Part shown: one piece after another, positions 48,481 to 56,685 of the stretch
How positions within the stretch are numbered: the first letter of the stretch is position 1
Layout: each line of letters starts with the position of its first letter
Source: Nonomuraea rubra
Lineage (GTDB): Bacteria; Actinomycetota; Actinomycetes; Streptosporangiales; Streptosporangiaceae
DNA: 64,000 nt
Assembly: GCF_014207985.1 (NCBI RefSeq)
Contig: NZ_JACHMI010000001.1
Location: 6,927,001-6,991,000, forward strand
Direction of reading: 5' to 3'
The notes under the pieces: generated by a model
What the model was told of the DNA's origin: nothing
Seen by the model: only the letters and a program-made list of their open reading frames with translations
The model's database searches: none
Translations under genes and position numbers: made by a program

Positions 48481-49230
48481 TCACCGCCTCGCGCGAGGCC
48501 GCCGACGGCTGAACACCGTCCAGCCGTGCCAGGCGAGCACGTAGCAGGCGAGGGCCGACGCCACTCCGTCGGCACCCCCTAAGATCATGCTCCGCACCAG
48601 GTCGTAGTCACTCACCGCGGCACGGTCCGAGGCCGCCCCGGCGACGGCGCCGACGGCCATGGCGAGCACGACCGCGGCCAGCACCGCGCCGCGCGCCCGG
48701 CCCGCCAGCCCCGGTCGCCGCTCGCGGTGGACCGGCGCCCGCCGCCACCACCGGGCAAGCCAACCACCCAGGACGACCAGGCCCCCCGCTGAGCTGACGT
48801 ACATCAGCACGTTGAACACCCGGTGAGCGCCGATGACCGGCTGCCGCAACGCCTGCCAGTGCATCACCGCGAACCCTCCGACCTGCGTGAAGGCATCCCA
48901 CAACAGATGCGTGACCATCCCGGCGAGCAACGCGGCCACCACGGCCACCGGCGCCGGCCTCACCGCCTCGGGCAGCCGCGACCGCAGCCCGGCAGGAGCC
49001 AGCGCGGTCAGCGGCGCCCGCACACCCAGGTGGAAGACCACCAGCAGCAGCACCCCCACCGGCAGGCCGAACAGCAGCGCCCCCCACCATGAATGCGTGC
49101 TCGCCGACGAAACCGGCAGCGGCAGATAGTACGGCGCATCGGGCACCACGGCGCCGACGGCCAGCGCCGACGGTGGCAGCCACCGCCGTACCGGCAGGAT
49201 CGCCACCACATGGCTCAGTGTGAAGGGCAC
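48481..49230 (-). CDS. DUF4184 family membrane protein
   Basis: 249 residues with five or more membrane segments. The opening MPFTLSHVVAILPVRRWLPP with its conserved His, then VPDAPYYLPLP, HSWWGALLFGLPVGVLLLVV and LLAGMVTHLLWDAFTQVGG, are those of DUF4184, membrane proteins with several conserved His and Asp residues that recall membrane metal-dependent hydrolases. The GTG start is at 49230. It is convergent with the ROK kinase, separated by only eight bases, and is a single gene of unknown role. Confidence 0.88.
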   Translation of the reverse strand: MPFTLSHVVAILPVRRWLPPSALAVGAVVPDAPYYLPLPVSSASTHSWWGALLFGLPVGVLLLVVFHLGVRAPLTALAPAGLRSRLPEAVRPAPVAVVAALLAGMVTHLLWDAFTQVGGFAVMHWQALRQPVIGAHRVFNVLMYVSSAGGLVVLGGWLARWWRRAPVHRERRPGLAGRARGAVLAAVVLAMAVGAVAGAASDRAAVSDYDLVRSMILGGADGVASALACYVLAWHGWTVFSRRRPRARR

Positions 49231-49351
49231 CCGCCATTATCGGCATGTGCCGCCCGTCGCCGGCCCTGGCGGCGGGCCGCCGCTCAGGAGGTGTCCCCGG
49301 AAAGGGATTCCTTCGTCATCGGCGGTACCCGCGGCATTCAGCCGGCGGGTG

Positions 49352-49590
49352 CTACGGATTGCGTGCGGTCAGGGCGCGGTCGAGGAAGGAGGTGACGTCG
49401 TCCAGGACCTCGTCCTTGTTGGTCTCCTTGAACACCTCGTGCCTGCCGCCTGGGTAGAACCGCTCGGTCAGGTCACTCCCCCGCACGGCCTCGATCCCGC
49501 CCCGGCTGCCGCTGAGCGGCACGAGCCCGTCGTCCTCTCCGTGCAGCCACAACGTCGGCAGGTCGCCGAGCGATGCCGCCCTTGGCGATC
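49352..49590 (-). pseudogene. C-terminal remnant of alpha/beta hydrolase
   Basis: About 75 residues remain from the end of a monoacylglycerol-lipase-like hydrolase: LGDLPTLWLHGEDDGLVPLS with the catalytic Asp region, then FYPGGRHEVFKETNKDEVLD with the catalytic His. The nucleophile half is absent. The fragment begins abruptly at about 49590, close to where the oppositely oriented TetR fragment begins. Confidence 0.75.
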
Positions 49591-49627
49591 GTGGCCAGCG
49601 CCTCGGCGAACGCCTCCAGCGTGGCCC

Positions 49628-49906
49628 GTCGCGATGCTGATGGCGCTGGCCGAGTTTCCCGACCCCGGCCTGCCGGCCCACCGCAACGCCGTCACGGCGA
49701 AGTCCTGGTTCCGCGAGACCATCGGCGAGCTGACCGAGCGGCTCGGTGTCGATGACCCGTCCCAGCTGGCCGATCACCTCACCCTGGTCTTCGAGGGCCT
49801 GCACGCCTCGAGCCAGTCACTCGGCCCGCAGGGCCCGGCCAAACAGGCACGCAGCCTGGTCGAGAAGATCATCACGACTGCCGCGCCACGTCCTGGAACT
49901 GCGTGA
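49628..49906 (+). pseudogene. C-terminal remnant of TetR-family regulator
   Basis: About 90 residues read MALAEFPDPGLPAHRNAVTA, SWFRETIGELTERLGVDDPS and LADHLTLVFEGLHASSQSLG, matching the C-terminal domain of TetR regulators (the ALAEFPDPxHPAH motif). The DNA-binding N-terminus is missing. Together with the hydrolase remnant it suggests a divergent regulator-hydrolase pair whose shared 5' ends and promoters were deleted. The stretch from here to 50007 holds nothing else. Confidence 0.75.
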
Positions 49907-50007
49907 ACGCGGCACCTGGCCGGTCAACTCCTGGGACAAACCGCGCGAACGCCATCCGCCCCCGCGCCGTCCGCTGACCCGCGGCGGCGAGAGGGGCGGA
50001 TGATGCG

Positions 50008-50451
50008 CTACATCGGGTCGCCGGTCCCGCTCAGCCAGCTGCCGTAGAGGGTGCTGGTGATCCGGCAGCGACCGGAGTAGCAGACGTAGCTCACCTTGAT
50101 GCTCCGGTGCTTGTAAACCGACGGATTGAACTTGCGGACGATGTATCCGTTCGTGCAAACGTCGTACACCTTGGCCTGACGTACACCGTTCTGGTTGTAG
50201 ATCTTCGTCATGCTGCTCGACGTCGTCTCGGTCCTCTTCAGCCGCTTGACGCTGTGCGTATTCGGGTCGAAGGTCCTCGTCCCGAGGTAGTTCGTCCACA
50301 CACCACCGCATTGGCCCCTGGTCTGCGACCAGTAGAGGTAGGGCCTGATCGTGTCGGCGCTGGCGGTCGACACCCCGCCGCCTCCGGCCACGATCCCCGA
50401 AGCCAGCATCGCCGACGCCATGAACCACGCGAACCGTTGTCTCTTGCGCAT
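50008..50451 (-). CDS. Secreted protein of unknown function
   Basis: 147 residues from ATG 50451. A signal peptide (1 to about 32) ends near VSTASA; the mature part is a basic beta-rich domain with four Cys (GQCGG, VYDVCTNG, VSYVCYSGRC), probably two disulphides. IRPYLYWSQTRGQCGG starts the mature domain. GGGAAGG lies three bases before the ATG; another in-frame ATG at 50463 has no ribosome site. I do not recognise the family. The upstream stretch to 50690 shows no certain gene. Confidence 0.72.
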   Translation of the reverse strand: MRKRQRFAWFMASAMLASGIVAGGGGVSTASADTIRPYLYWSQTRGQCGGVWTNYLGTRTFDPNTHSVKRLKRTETTSSSMTKIYNQNGVRQAKVYDVCTNGYIVRKFNPSVYKHRSIKVSYVCYSGRCRITSTLYGSWLSGTGDPM

Positions 50452-50690
50452 GAACCTTCCCATCTCGGGTGTCGTCGCATTCCGTGGAGCCCAGCACGGT
50501 CACCTGAGTGACCGTCTGCCACAGTGCCGTAGCGCGGAATATGCGCAGAACATCTCCGGTACACGTGGCGGGCGCCGCTGTGGCGGTCAGCGTGGCCGCC
50601 GCGCCGAGGAGGAAGTTTCGTCGTCGAGCCCAGCGGGCTCCGCCGCCCCACGCCGTGCTGATCACGCCCCTCCCCGCCGTCACAAATGGA

Positions 50691-50719
50691 TTGCCGCCCC
50701 CCTGACCGCTCCCTACACT
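50691..50719 (+). promoter_or_regulatory. Promoter for leaderless GNAT gene
   Basis: TTGCCG (50691-50696) and TACACT (50714-50719) are spaced 17 bp, close to consensus, and the GTG start lies six bases after the -10. The transcript would begin at or next to the start codon, and there is no ribosome site, so translation should be leaderless. Confidence 0.65.
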
Positions 50720-50725
50720 GCGCCC

Positions 50726-51280
50726 GTGATCACACCTCGCTACCCCCTCACCACCTCCCGCCTGGTTCTACGCCCGTTCACCGCCGACGACCTCGACGCC
50801 GTGCACGCCTACGAATCCCGGCCCGACGTCGCCCGCTACCTCTACTGGGCGGCCCGCGACCGCGACGCCACCCGCGACGCCCTCGCCCAGCGAGTCACGC
50901 GCACCGCCCTGCACGACGACGGCGACGCCATCGACCTGGCCGTCACCCTCCGCCACACCGGCCGGCTCATTGGCAGCTGCCTGCTCATCTGGACCAGCAA
51001 AGCCCATCGCCAGGGCGAAATCGGCTACATCCTGCATCCCGACCACCATGGTCACGGCTACGCCACCGAAGCCGCCTCCGCCATGCTCCACCTCGGCTTC
51101 ACCCAGCTTGGCCTCCACCGCATCACCGGCCGCCTCGACGCCCGCAACACCGCCTCGGCCCGCGTTCTGGAAAAGCTTCACATGCGCCGTGAAGCCACCC
51201 TCATCGACAACGAACACGTCAAGGGCGAATGGTGCACCGAAGCCATCTACGCCATCCTCGAATCCGAGTGGACCCCATGA
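50726..51280 (+). CDS. GNAT family N-acetyltransferase (RimJ/RimL-like)
   Basis: 184 residues. The opening TTSRLVLRPFTADDLDAVHA, then LIGSCLLIWTSKAHRQGEIG, the acetyl-CoA loop HGHGYATEAASAMLHLGFT and GRLDARNTASARVLEKLHMR are the standard RimJ/RimL-type GNAT pattern. Transfers acetyl from acetyl-CoA to an amine, possibly a protein N-terminus or a small molecule. The start is GTG at 50726, fixed by the promoter geometry. Single gene. Confidence 0.92.
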   Translation: MITPRYPLTTSRLVLRPFTADDLDAVHAYESRPDVARYLYWAARDRDATRDALAQRVTRTALHDDGDAIDLAVTLRHTGRLIGSCLLIWTSKAHRQGEIGYILHPDHHGHGYATEAASAMLHLGFTQLGLHRITGRLDARNTASARVLEKLHMRREATLIDNEHVKGEWCTEAIYAILESEWTP

Positions 51281-51491
51281 TCATGCCAGTGAAGCCCGGT
51301 CAGCCGGCGGCGAGGGGGCAGCGGCGCTTCCGGCGTCCGGGCTACGGCTCGGGTATGAGCCTCTAACGGACATCTCGGTCAAGATTTAGATCCGATGCCC
51401 TCTTCAAGTCCCTCTGTGCGCTCGCTTCCCGGGAGCGCCAACCTTTCGCAACGCCCATCGCGTTTGAAGGGTATCGACATGAGGAGAGACG

Positions 51492-52025
51492 TTGGATCGC
51501 GATGCCAGCTTCCGAGCGTTCGTGGATGCCCACCAACGCTCGTTGTTGCGCCTGGCCTACCTGCTCACCGGAGAGACGCACCGCGCCGAGGACCTCCTGC
51601 AGAGCGTGCTGGTGCGCATGATCGGGCGGTGGCCGAAGCTGCACCACATCGACAACCTCGACGCCTACGCGCGCAAGACCATGGTCAACCAGTACATCTC
51701 GTGGCGGCGGCGCCGCGGCTCGAGCGAGACGCCGAGCGCCGACCCGCCCGACCGGGCGTACTCGACCGAGGACTCCGCCGTCCTGCGGGTCGTCCTGCAC
51801 CAGGCGCTCATGCGGCTGACGCCCAAGCAACGCGCGGTGATCGTCCTGCGGTTCTACGAGGACCGGACCGAACGCGACGTCGCCGACCTGCTGGGCTGCT
51901 CGGTCGGCACCGTGAAGAGCCAGGCCCACCACGCCCTGGCCCGGCTGCGCTCACTGGCACCCGAACTGGCGCCGAGACTGCCCGCCCTGGACGACCCGGC
52001 CCGTAGTGAGGGGGCACGCCGATGA
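51492..52025 (+). CDS. ECF RNA polymerase sigma factor, SigE family
   Basis: 177 residues. Region 2 is LLRLAYLLTGETHRAEDLLQ with MIGRWPKLHHIDNLDAYARK, and region 4 is LTPKQRAVIVLRFYEDRTER followed by DVADLLGCSVGTVKSQAHHA, as in the actinobacterial SigE group of short sigma factors. The start is TTG at 51492 with GAGGAG five bases upstream. Its stop overlaps the ATG of a membrane-anchored solute-binding protein gene, so the two are made together and that protein is its likely partner. GCAACG and GGTATC, 16 bp apart before the gene, might be an autoregulated promoter (tentative). The 51281-51491 gap holds nothing else. Confidence 0.93.
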   Translation: MDRDASFRAFVDAHQRSLLRLAYLLTGETHRAEDLLQSVLVRMIGRWPKLHHIDNLDAYARKTMVNQYISWRRRRGSSETPSADPPDRAYSTEDSAVLRVVLHQALMRLTPKQRAVIVLRFYEDRTERDVADLLGCSVGTVKSQAHHALARLRSLAPELAPRLPALDDPARSEGARR

Positions 52026-53101
52026 CCTGGCTCGGAGATCAACTCTCCCGCATCGCCGACGACATGCCGGAGCGCGACCTGGCCACCAGAGCGTTGGAGA
52101 TCCATCAGCGCAGGCGGCGCAACTTCGTGGCGCTCGCCGCCGCCACGGTGGTCGTCGTCACCCTGCTCGCCGCCACCATCGGGCTGCGGGCCCTGCCCGC
52201 GGAGCCGCGCGCCGCCGCCCGCCCGTCCGCGCCGCCCGAACTGACCACCCTCAGGGTCGGGGTGACGCCGACCGTGGAGTCGGTCCCCGTGTTCGTGGCC
52301 ATGGCCAACGACTACTTCAAGGAGGAAGGGCTGACGGTGGAGCCGACGATCGTCACCGGCCCGGCGGCTGCCCTTCCGCAGGTCGAGAACGGGCGGCTGG
52401 ACCTGGCGCTGACCGACTATCTCACGGCGATGCGCAGGAATGAGGTCCGCGAGTCGGTCAAGGTGGTCGCGAGCATGTACCGGGCGGCGCCGGGCAGCTT
52501 CGCGATCGTCGTGGACGCCAAGTCGAAGATCCGCACGGCGAAGGACCTCAAGCGCAAGAAGGTCGCGGTCCCGAACCTCATGGTTCTCCAGACTCTGACG
52601 CTGGAGGCGGTGCTCAAGCGGGCGGGGCTGGAGCGGCAGGACGTCGTGCAGGTCGAGACGCCCTATCCCGAGATGCTCCACGCGCTGAAGAGCGGCCAGG
52701 TCGACGCGGCGGTGCTGGCCGAGCCGTTCGTCACCGCGGGTCGCGAGAGCCGGCGCACGCGCGTCCTGGATGACGCGATGACCGGGCAGTTCGCCGGCCT
52801 GCACACGGCGGGCCTGGTGGCCTCCGACAGCTGGATCGGTGAGAACCCGCGCACGCTGGCGGCCTTCCAGCGGGCTCTGGCCAAGGCGCAGCGCCTGATC
52901 GCGAGCGATCCGCAGCAGGTGCGTGACGCGATACCCAGGTATACGAGGATCACCAAGGCGACCACCGCGAACCTCTCATTCGGTTCATATCCGGCCCGGC
53001 TGGATCACGCGGAGCTACGGCGGATCGCCGACCTGGGCTTCGCGTACGGCTGGTTCAAGAGCCCGATCGACCTCGGCAAGGTGATCGTGAAGGGCGGGTG
53101 A
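52022..53101 (+). CDS. Membrane-anchored NMT1/SsuA-type binding protein, putative anti-sigma sensor
   Basis: 359 residues. Residues 1-35 are a charged cytoplasmic segment (RIADDMPERDLATRALEIHQ, then RRRRNF), a type often found after SigE-group sigma genes. Residues 36-58 are one membrane helix (VALAAATVVVVTLLAATIGL). There is no lipobox and no clear cleavage site, so the helix should stay as an anchor. From about 75 to the end is an NMT1/THI5/SsuA-like periplasmic binding domain (LRVGVTPTVESVPVFVAMAN, GRLDLALTDYLTAM and SGQVDAAVLAEPFVTAGRES). No ABC permease or ATPase gene is nearby. The 4-bp overlap with the sigma gene and the architecture suggest that ligand binding outside controls the sigma factor inside. 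That role is inference; a simple transport role is the alternative. Confidence 0.8.
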   Translation: MTWLGDQLSRIADDMPERDLATRALEIHQRRRRNFVALAAATVVVVTLLAATIGLRALPAEPRAAARPSAPPELTTLRVGVTPTVESVPVFVAMANDYFKEEGLTVEPTIVTGPAAALPQVENGRLDLALTDYLTAMRRNEVRESVKVVASMYRAAPGSFAIVVDAKSKIRTAKDLKRKKVAVPNLMVLQTLTLEAVLKRAGLERQDVVQVETPYPEMLHALKSGQVDAAVLAEPFVTAGRESRRTRVLDDAMTGQFAGLHTAGLVASDSWIGENPRTLAAFQRALAKAQRLIASDPQQVRDAIPRYTRITKATTANLSFGSYPARLDHAELRRIADLGFAYGWFKSPIDLGKVIVKGG

Positions 53102-53563
53102 GGCGACGGCTGGGACGGTCGCACGGGCGGGCGCGGGCGCCGCAGCCTGCCACCGCCCCGCTCCCCTTTTACCCGGATGCGCGCTGCCTTCCCGCCTCGT
53201 GGTAGCGCGCCCAGCCTTCATCGAGGAGCCGGAACCCGACGTCGATGGTCGATTCCGGATCTGCCTCGTGAGTGGCGCTGAGCTGGATATGCAGGGCGAA
53301 GCGGACGTAGAAGCGGTGGCCTACTTCGCCGACGTCATCTCCCGGGGCCAACGTCCTCGTCGGCCTCATCGAACGCGGCGCCGTCCATCCCTTCCTGCTC
53401 GGTCTCGGCTGCGCGGGGGTTGTCATCTGGCACGGACGTGGCTCTCTCTCCGCGAACGGGTAAGCGGTGCGGGCGCGGGCGAAGTCCTGCGCCTGGCGGT
53501 CGCGGGGCAGGGTGCTGTCGAGGCGGCCTTGGCGCCGGCCAAGGCCGCCTCGGGACGGCGGGT
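53102..53563. other. Intergenic with unrecognised remnants
   Basis: No complete gene is seen in this 460-bp stretch. On the minus strand at about 53169-53340 a frame reads FYVRFALHIQLSATHEADPE and VGFRLLDEGWARYHEA, plausible protein but without a start. On the plus strand at about 53376-53463 a frame reads VLVGLIERGAVHPFLLGLGC and ends in TAA. Both look like ends of lost genes. I cannot name either. Confidence 0.4.
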
Positions 53564-54466
53564 CTACTTCGGCAGCAGGCCGGTCACGGCCGCGGCAGGG
53601 CCGCCGCCGGCCTTCCGCTTGCGGCCGGCGGCAGGAGATGCGGCCTTCTGCTGGGCGGCGGCGTCGAACCTGGCCAGGTAGGCGTTGATGAAGTGGTCGC
53701 GGATGCCGTCGGTGCCGGGGGCCAGCGGGTCGGCGGTGGCCCCGCTGAGGCGGTCGAGCAGGCCCGTCACGGGCGGCATCTTCTCGTGCAGCGTGCCGTG
53801 GGTGTCGAAGTAGCGTTCCTCGGCCACGTGGTGGAACAGGGGGGCGGGCGGGAGCTGGGCGACGATGTCGTTGTTGTTGACGAAGCGGAAGGTGCGGCCG
53901 CGGAAGGCCTGGTCGTAGGCGGCGGCAAGCCGGGGGCAGCAGGTCCGGGGCTGGCCGTAGGTGTAGACGCCGTCGGCCAGCAGCGTGGGGTCTTCGAAGT
54001 GGGTGCGGGCGGCGGCGAGCATGGCCAGCGCGCCGCCGAGGCTGTGCCCGGTGAACCACAGCGACTGGCCGGAGGTGTGCCAGTTCTCCAGCGTCCGCAG
54101 CAGGGCGGGATGCACGACGTCCAGCGCGCGGTAGAAGCCGGCGTGGATGTTGCCGTCCGCGGCGGTGTACGGGGTGAGCAGGGTGTTGGCGTCCGACAGC
54201 CAGTCGCGTAGCTCCTCGGGCTGGGTGCCGCGGAACGCGACGATGATCATCTGGTCGCTGGCGGCGACGTACGCCTGGGTGTCCTCCAGCGGGAACGGCG
54301 CGGCGTGCGGCACCCGGAAGCTCTTGACGCGGTCGAAGCCCCAACCGGTGGCGGTGGTCTGGATCTCGCGCTCGTCCTTGTAGGCCAGGGCGGCGGCGTG
54401 GGCCAGGCAGCGGGCCTGGGCCAGGGTGTAGCCGGTGGCGGTGTGGTCGAAGGTGATCGTGGTCAT
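53564..54466 (-). CDS. Class 3 lipase family protein
   Basis: 300 residues, alpha/beta hydrolase of the lipase 3 (fungal triacylglycerol lipase-like) group. Key features are MIIVAFRGTQPEELRDWLSD with the oxyanion region and LWFTGHSLGGALAMLAAART with the Ser nucleophile. The Asp is probably in FRFVNNNDIVAQLPP, and the His in PLFHHVAEERYF or later in GIRDHFINAYL. There is no signal peptide. The last ~25 residues are Ala/Gly/Lys-rich. The ATG at 54466 has AAGGAA five bases upstream. It is divergent from a broken STAND NTPase gene. Confidence 0.9.
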   Translation of the reverse strand: MTTITFDHTATGYTLAQARCLAHAAALAYKDEREIQTTATGWGFDRVKSFRVPHAAPFPLEDTQAYVAASDQMIIVAFRGTQPEELRDWLSDANTLLTPYTAADGNIHAGFYRALDVVHPALLRTLENWHTSGQSLWFTGHSLGGALAMLAAARTHFEDPTLLADGVYTYGQPRTCCPRLAAAYDQAFRGRTFRFVNNNDIVAQLPPAPLFHHVAEERYFDTHGTLHEKMPPVTGLLDRLSGATADPLAPGTDGIRDHFINAYLARFDAAAQQKAASPAAGRKRKAGGGPAAAVTGLLPK

Positions 54467-54604
54467 GAGCGTTCCTTGCGTGGTACTCCCCGAACTGTCG
54501 TCACTGTCCGTACCCACAGCACTGCGATTAGTCATCAGTGGATGGGCGGATCCCGACCTGCTGGGCCATTGCCCGGGGTCCCGGCTACGGCCGATGATGA
54601 CCGG

Positions 54605-55364
54605 GTGCGCCGGATTCACCAGCGTGCGACCGGCTCGGGGTTCGCGCGCATCTACCAGGCCGCCGGCGACATGATCATTTATGACGGCGGGGAGCCGTAC
54701 CGGCTGGCGCTCTGGCCGGCCCCTGCCGCCGCCCCGCCGCCGGAGCAGGCGCGGGCGCGGCCCAGCGGCCTGCTGCAGGCGGCGAACGGGCTGGTCGCGT
54801 TCACCGGACGCCGTGACCTGCTGGACGACTTGCGGCGCTGGCGGGATGGGCCGGGCCTTGAGGTGCGGCTGATCCACGGAGCGGGCGGGCAGGGCAAGAC
54901 GCGCCTGGCCCATGAGGTGGCGCGGGCATGGCGGCAAGACGGGTGGGTGGCGCTGGCGGCCCGGCACCGGCGCGACCGCTCCGTGCCCGAGCCCTTCGTC
55001 GTTCCCGATCTGGCGCGGGCCGCCGGGGTGCTGGTGGTCGTGGACTACGCCGAACGGTGGGACACCGCCGACGTGCTGTCGCTGCTGGCCGACACCCGCG
55101 TCGGCACGGGGCTGCCGGTACGCGTGCTGCTGCTGGCCCGCCCGGCCGGCGGAACGAGGGGCTCCCGCTGCTCGAAGAGGCCATCGCGTTCCGGCGTGAG
55201 CTGGCCGCCGCCGACCCCGCCACCCACCTGCCGGCCACGGCCGGGACCTCCTCATCACGATCATGGCGCAGCTCCGCCGTGCCTACGCGGGTGACTCCGC
55301 GGGGGTCACCCGCGAGTACCGCGCGATCACCGGCCAGGACGTTCCCGGCTGGATGCGCGGGTGA
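54605..55364 (+). pseudogene. Broken STAND NTPase with TPR end
   Basis: From GTG 54605 the frame encodes GFARIYQAAGDMIIYDGGEP and an NTPase domain with Walker A IHGAGGQGKTRLA and Walker B-like VLVVVDYAERWDT, up to LLLARPAGG at about 55155. There the frame changes to NEGLPLLEEAIAFRRELAAA (a TPR-like unit) and at about 55245 changes again to LITIMAQLRRAYAGDSAGVT and GQDVPGWMRG, the end of the protein. Most of the NTPase C-half and the TPR array are gone. Intact relatives are usually over 800 residues, so this is a multiply deleted remnant. Confidence 0.8.
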
Positions 55365-55387
55365 TCCTCCTGCCAGCCGACATGACA

Positions 55388-56106
55388 TGAGTGATCGCTC
55401 ATGGCGGGTGCGTGGTCCGGCATTGGCGCTCATGGCCGGCCCGTCCCATGGTGAGGGCCTCGGCATCGGGGTGGACGTCCGCTGGCTCGCCACCGAGCCG
55501 CTCGAGTCCGGCCTGGCCGAGGTCGAGGCCGCCGACGTGCTGTGGCGCGCGCCCGGCAGCCCGTACCGCAGCCTGCCCGGCGCGCTGGCCGCGCTCCGGC
55601 ACGGTCGCGAGCACGGCGTCCCCACCCTGGGAACGTGCGGCGGCTGCCAGCACATGGTCATCGAGTACGCCCGCCACGTCCTCGGCTTCGAGGACGCCCA
55701 GCATGCCGAATCCGACCCGTACGCCTCGGCCCTGTTCGTGTCGGAGCTGACCTGCTCGCCGGCGGGCAAGACCATGCCCGTGCCCCTGGTCCCCGGTTCC
55801 CGGGTGGCCGCGTTGTACGGGCGGAGCGAGGTCGAGGAGGAGTACTACTGCAACTTCGGCCTCGACCCCGGCCGGCAGGGCATCCTGCACGACGGCGGCT
55901 TCCTGGTCACCGGCGTCGACGGCGACGGCGAGGCCCGGGTGCTGGAGATCCCGGGCACCCGTACTACGTGGCCACGCTGTTCGTGCCGCAGGCCCGCTCG
56001 CGTCCCGGGGCGCCCCACCCCCTTGGTGGTCGGGCCGCTGCGTGCGGCGCTGTGGCGTTCACCCAGCTCAGGATCCTTCAGGCGGTCGCGCGGACCGGCA
56101 ACATGA
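55388..56106 (+). pseudogene. CTP synthase C-terminal-like glutamine amidotransferase, frameshifted
   Basis: The frame from ATG 55388 gives about 240 residues. ALMAGPSHGEGLGIGVDVRW, then VPTLGTCGGCQHMVIEYARH with the nucleophile Cys region and a second Cys, and LTCSPAGKTMPVPLVPGSRV are those of the CTP-synthase-C-terminal-related family of stand-alone amidotransferase-like proteins. Near 55957 one base is missing: the expected HPYYVATLFVPQAR lies in another frame. Near 56015 an extra C in a C run restores the first frame at LVVGPLRAA. About 20 residues are thus replaced, including the segment that should carry the His of the triad. After LRAA the frame runs into the LysR remnant without a stop. 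Confidence 0.72.
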
Positions 56107-56575
56107 CCAGGGCCGCGGAGGAGCTGGCCGCCACCCAGTCCGCCGTCAGTCACGCGTTGCGGGCGCTGGAGAGCGAGCTCGGGGTGACGCTGCTGGTACG
56201 GGGCCGTCCTGCCCAGCGGGCACGAGTTGAGCGTCCGCCCTTCGTTGCCGGTGGCCGAGCCGGCGCGGCACCCGTTCATCATGTCCACGGGCGGGTGCGA
56301 GCCGCTGATCGCGGCGATCGCGCGGGCGGCGGGTGTGAGCCTGAGGTGTCACTACCGGGTGCGCGATACCGGCAGCATCCTCGCCATGGTCGCCGAAGGG
56401 CTCGGGCTGAGCATCGTCGCCGAGCTGTCGCTGCCCGCCCGCCACACCGGCGTGCACGCGATCCCGCCGAGCCCGGCGTCGAGCGGGTCGTCCTCCTGGC
56501 CTTACCGCGGACCCGCTCCCCACGGCCACCGCCTTCGCCGGCCTGGCCACCGCCCGCCGTCCGGCGTCCCCGTGA
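56052..56575 (+). pseudogene. LysR-family regulator with internal deletion
   Basis: GTG 56052 begins a normal LysR helix-turn-helix, AFTQLRILQAVARTGNMTRA and SAVSHALRALESELGVTLLV. After VRG the gene jumps, in another frame, to the last part of the effector domain: HPFIMSTGGCEPLIAAIARA and SILAMVAEGLGLSIVAELSL. A third frame then gives VERVVLLALPRTRS and the end AGLATARRPASP. About 120 residues of the effector domain are missing. The regulator cannot work. It lies between the broken amidotransferase and an intact serine hydrolase gene. Confidence 0.8.
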
Positions 56576-56685
56576 ACCGGATCCCCCGTCACGCCGGCCA
56601 CCAGGAGCCGGCTGGGGTTTTCCGCAGGTGGCTGTGCGGTCCGCCGCATGGTTCCGGCAGGGCCGTCGTCCCTAGCGTGGACGCC

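Noticed and set aside
53420..54211. Gly/Val-rich plus-strand frame opposite the lipase
   Set aside because: Antisense to a lipase with all catalytic motifs; composition typical of a shadow frame.
55388..56106. In-frame UGA selenocysteine site in the amidotransferase
   Set aside because: The relevant position is encoded as Cys, and no UGA or SECIS-like hairpin is seen in the frame. The break is explained by indels.
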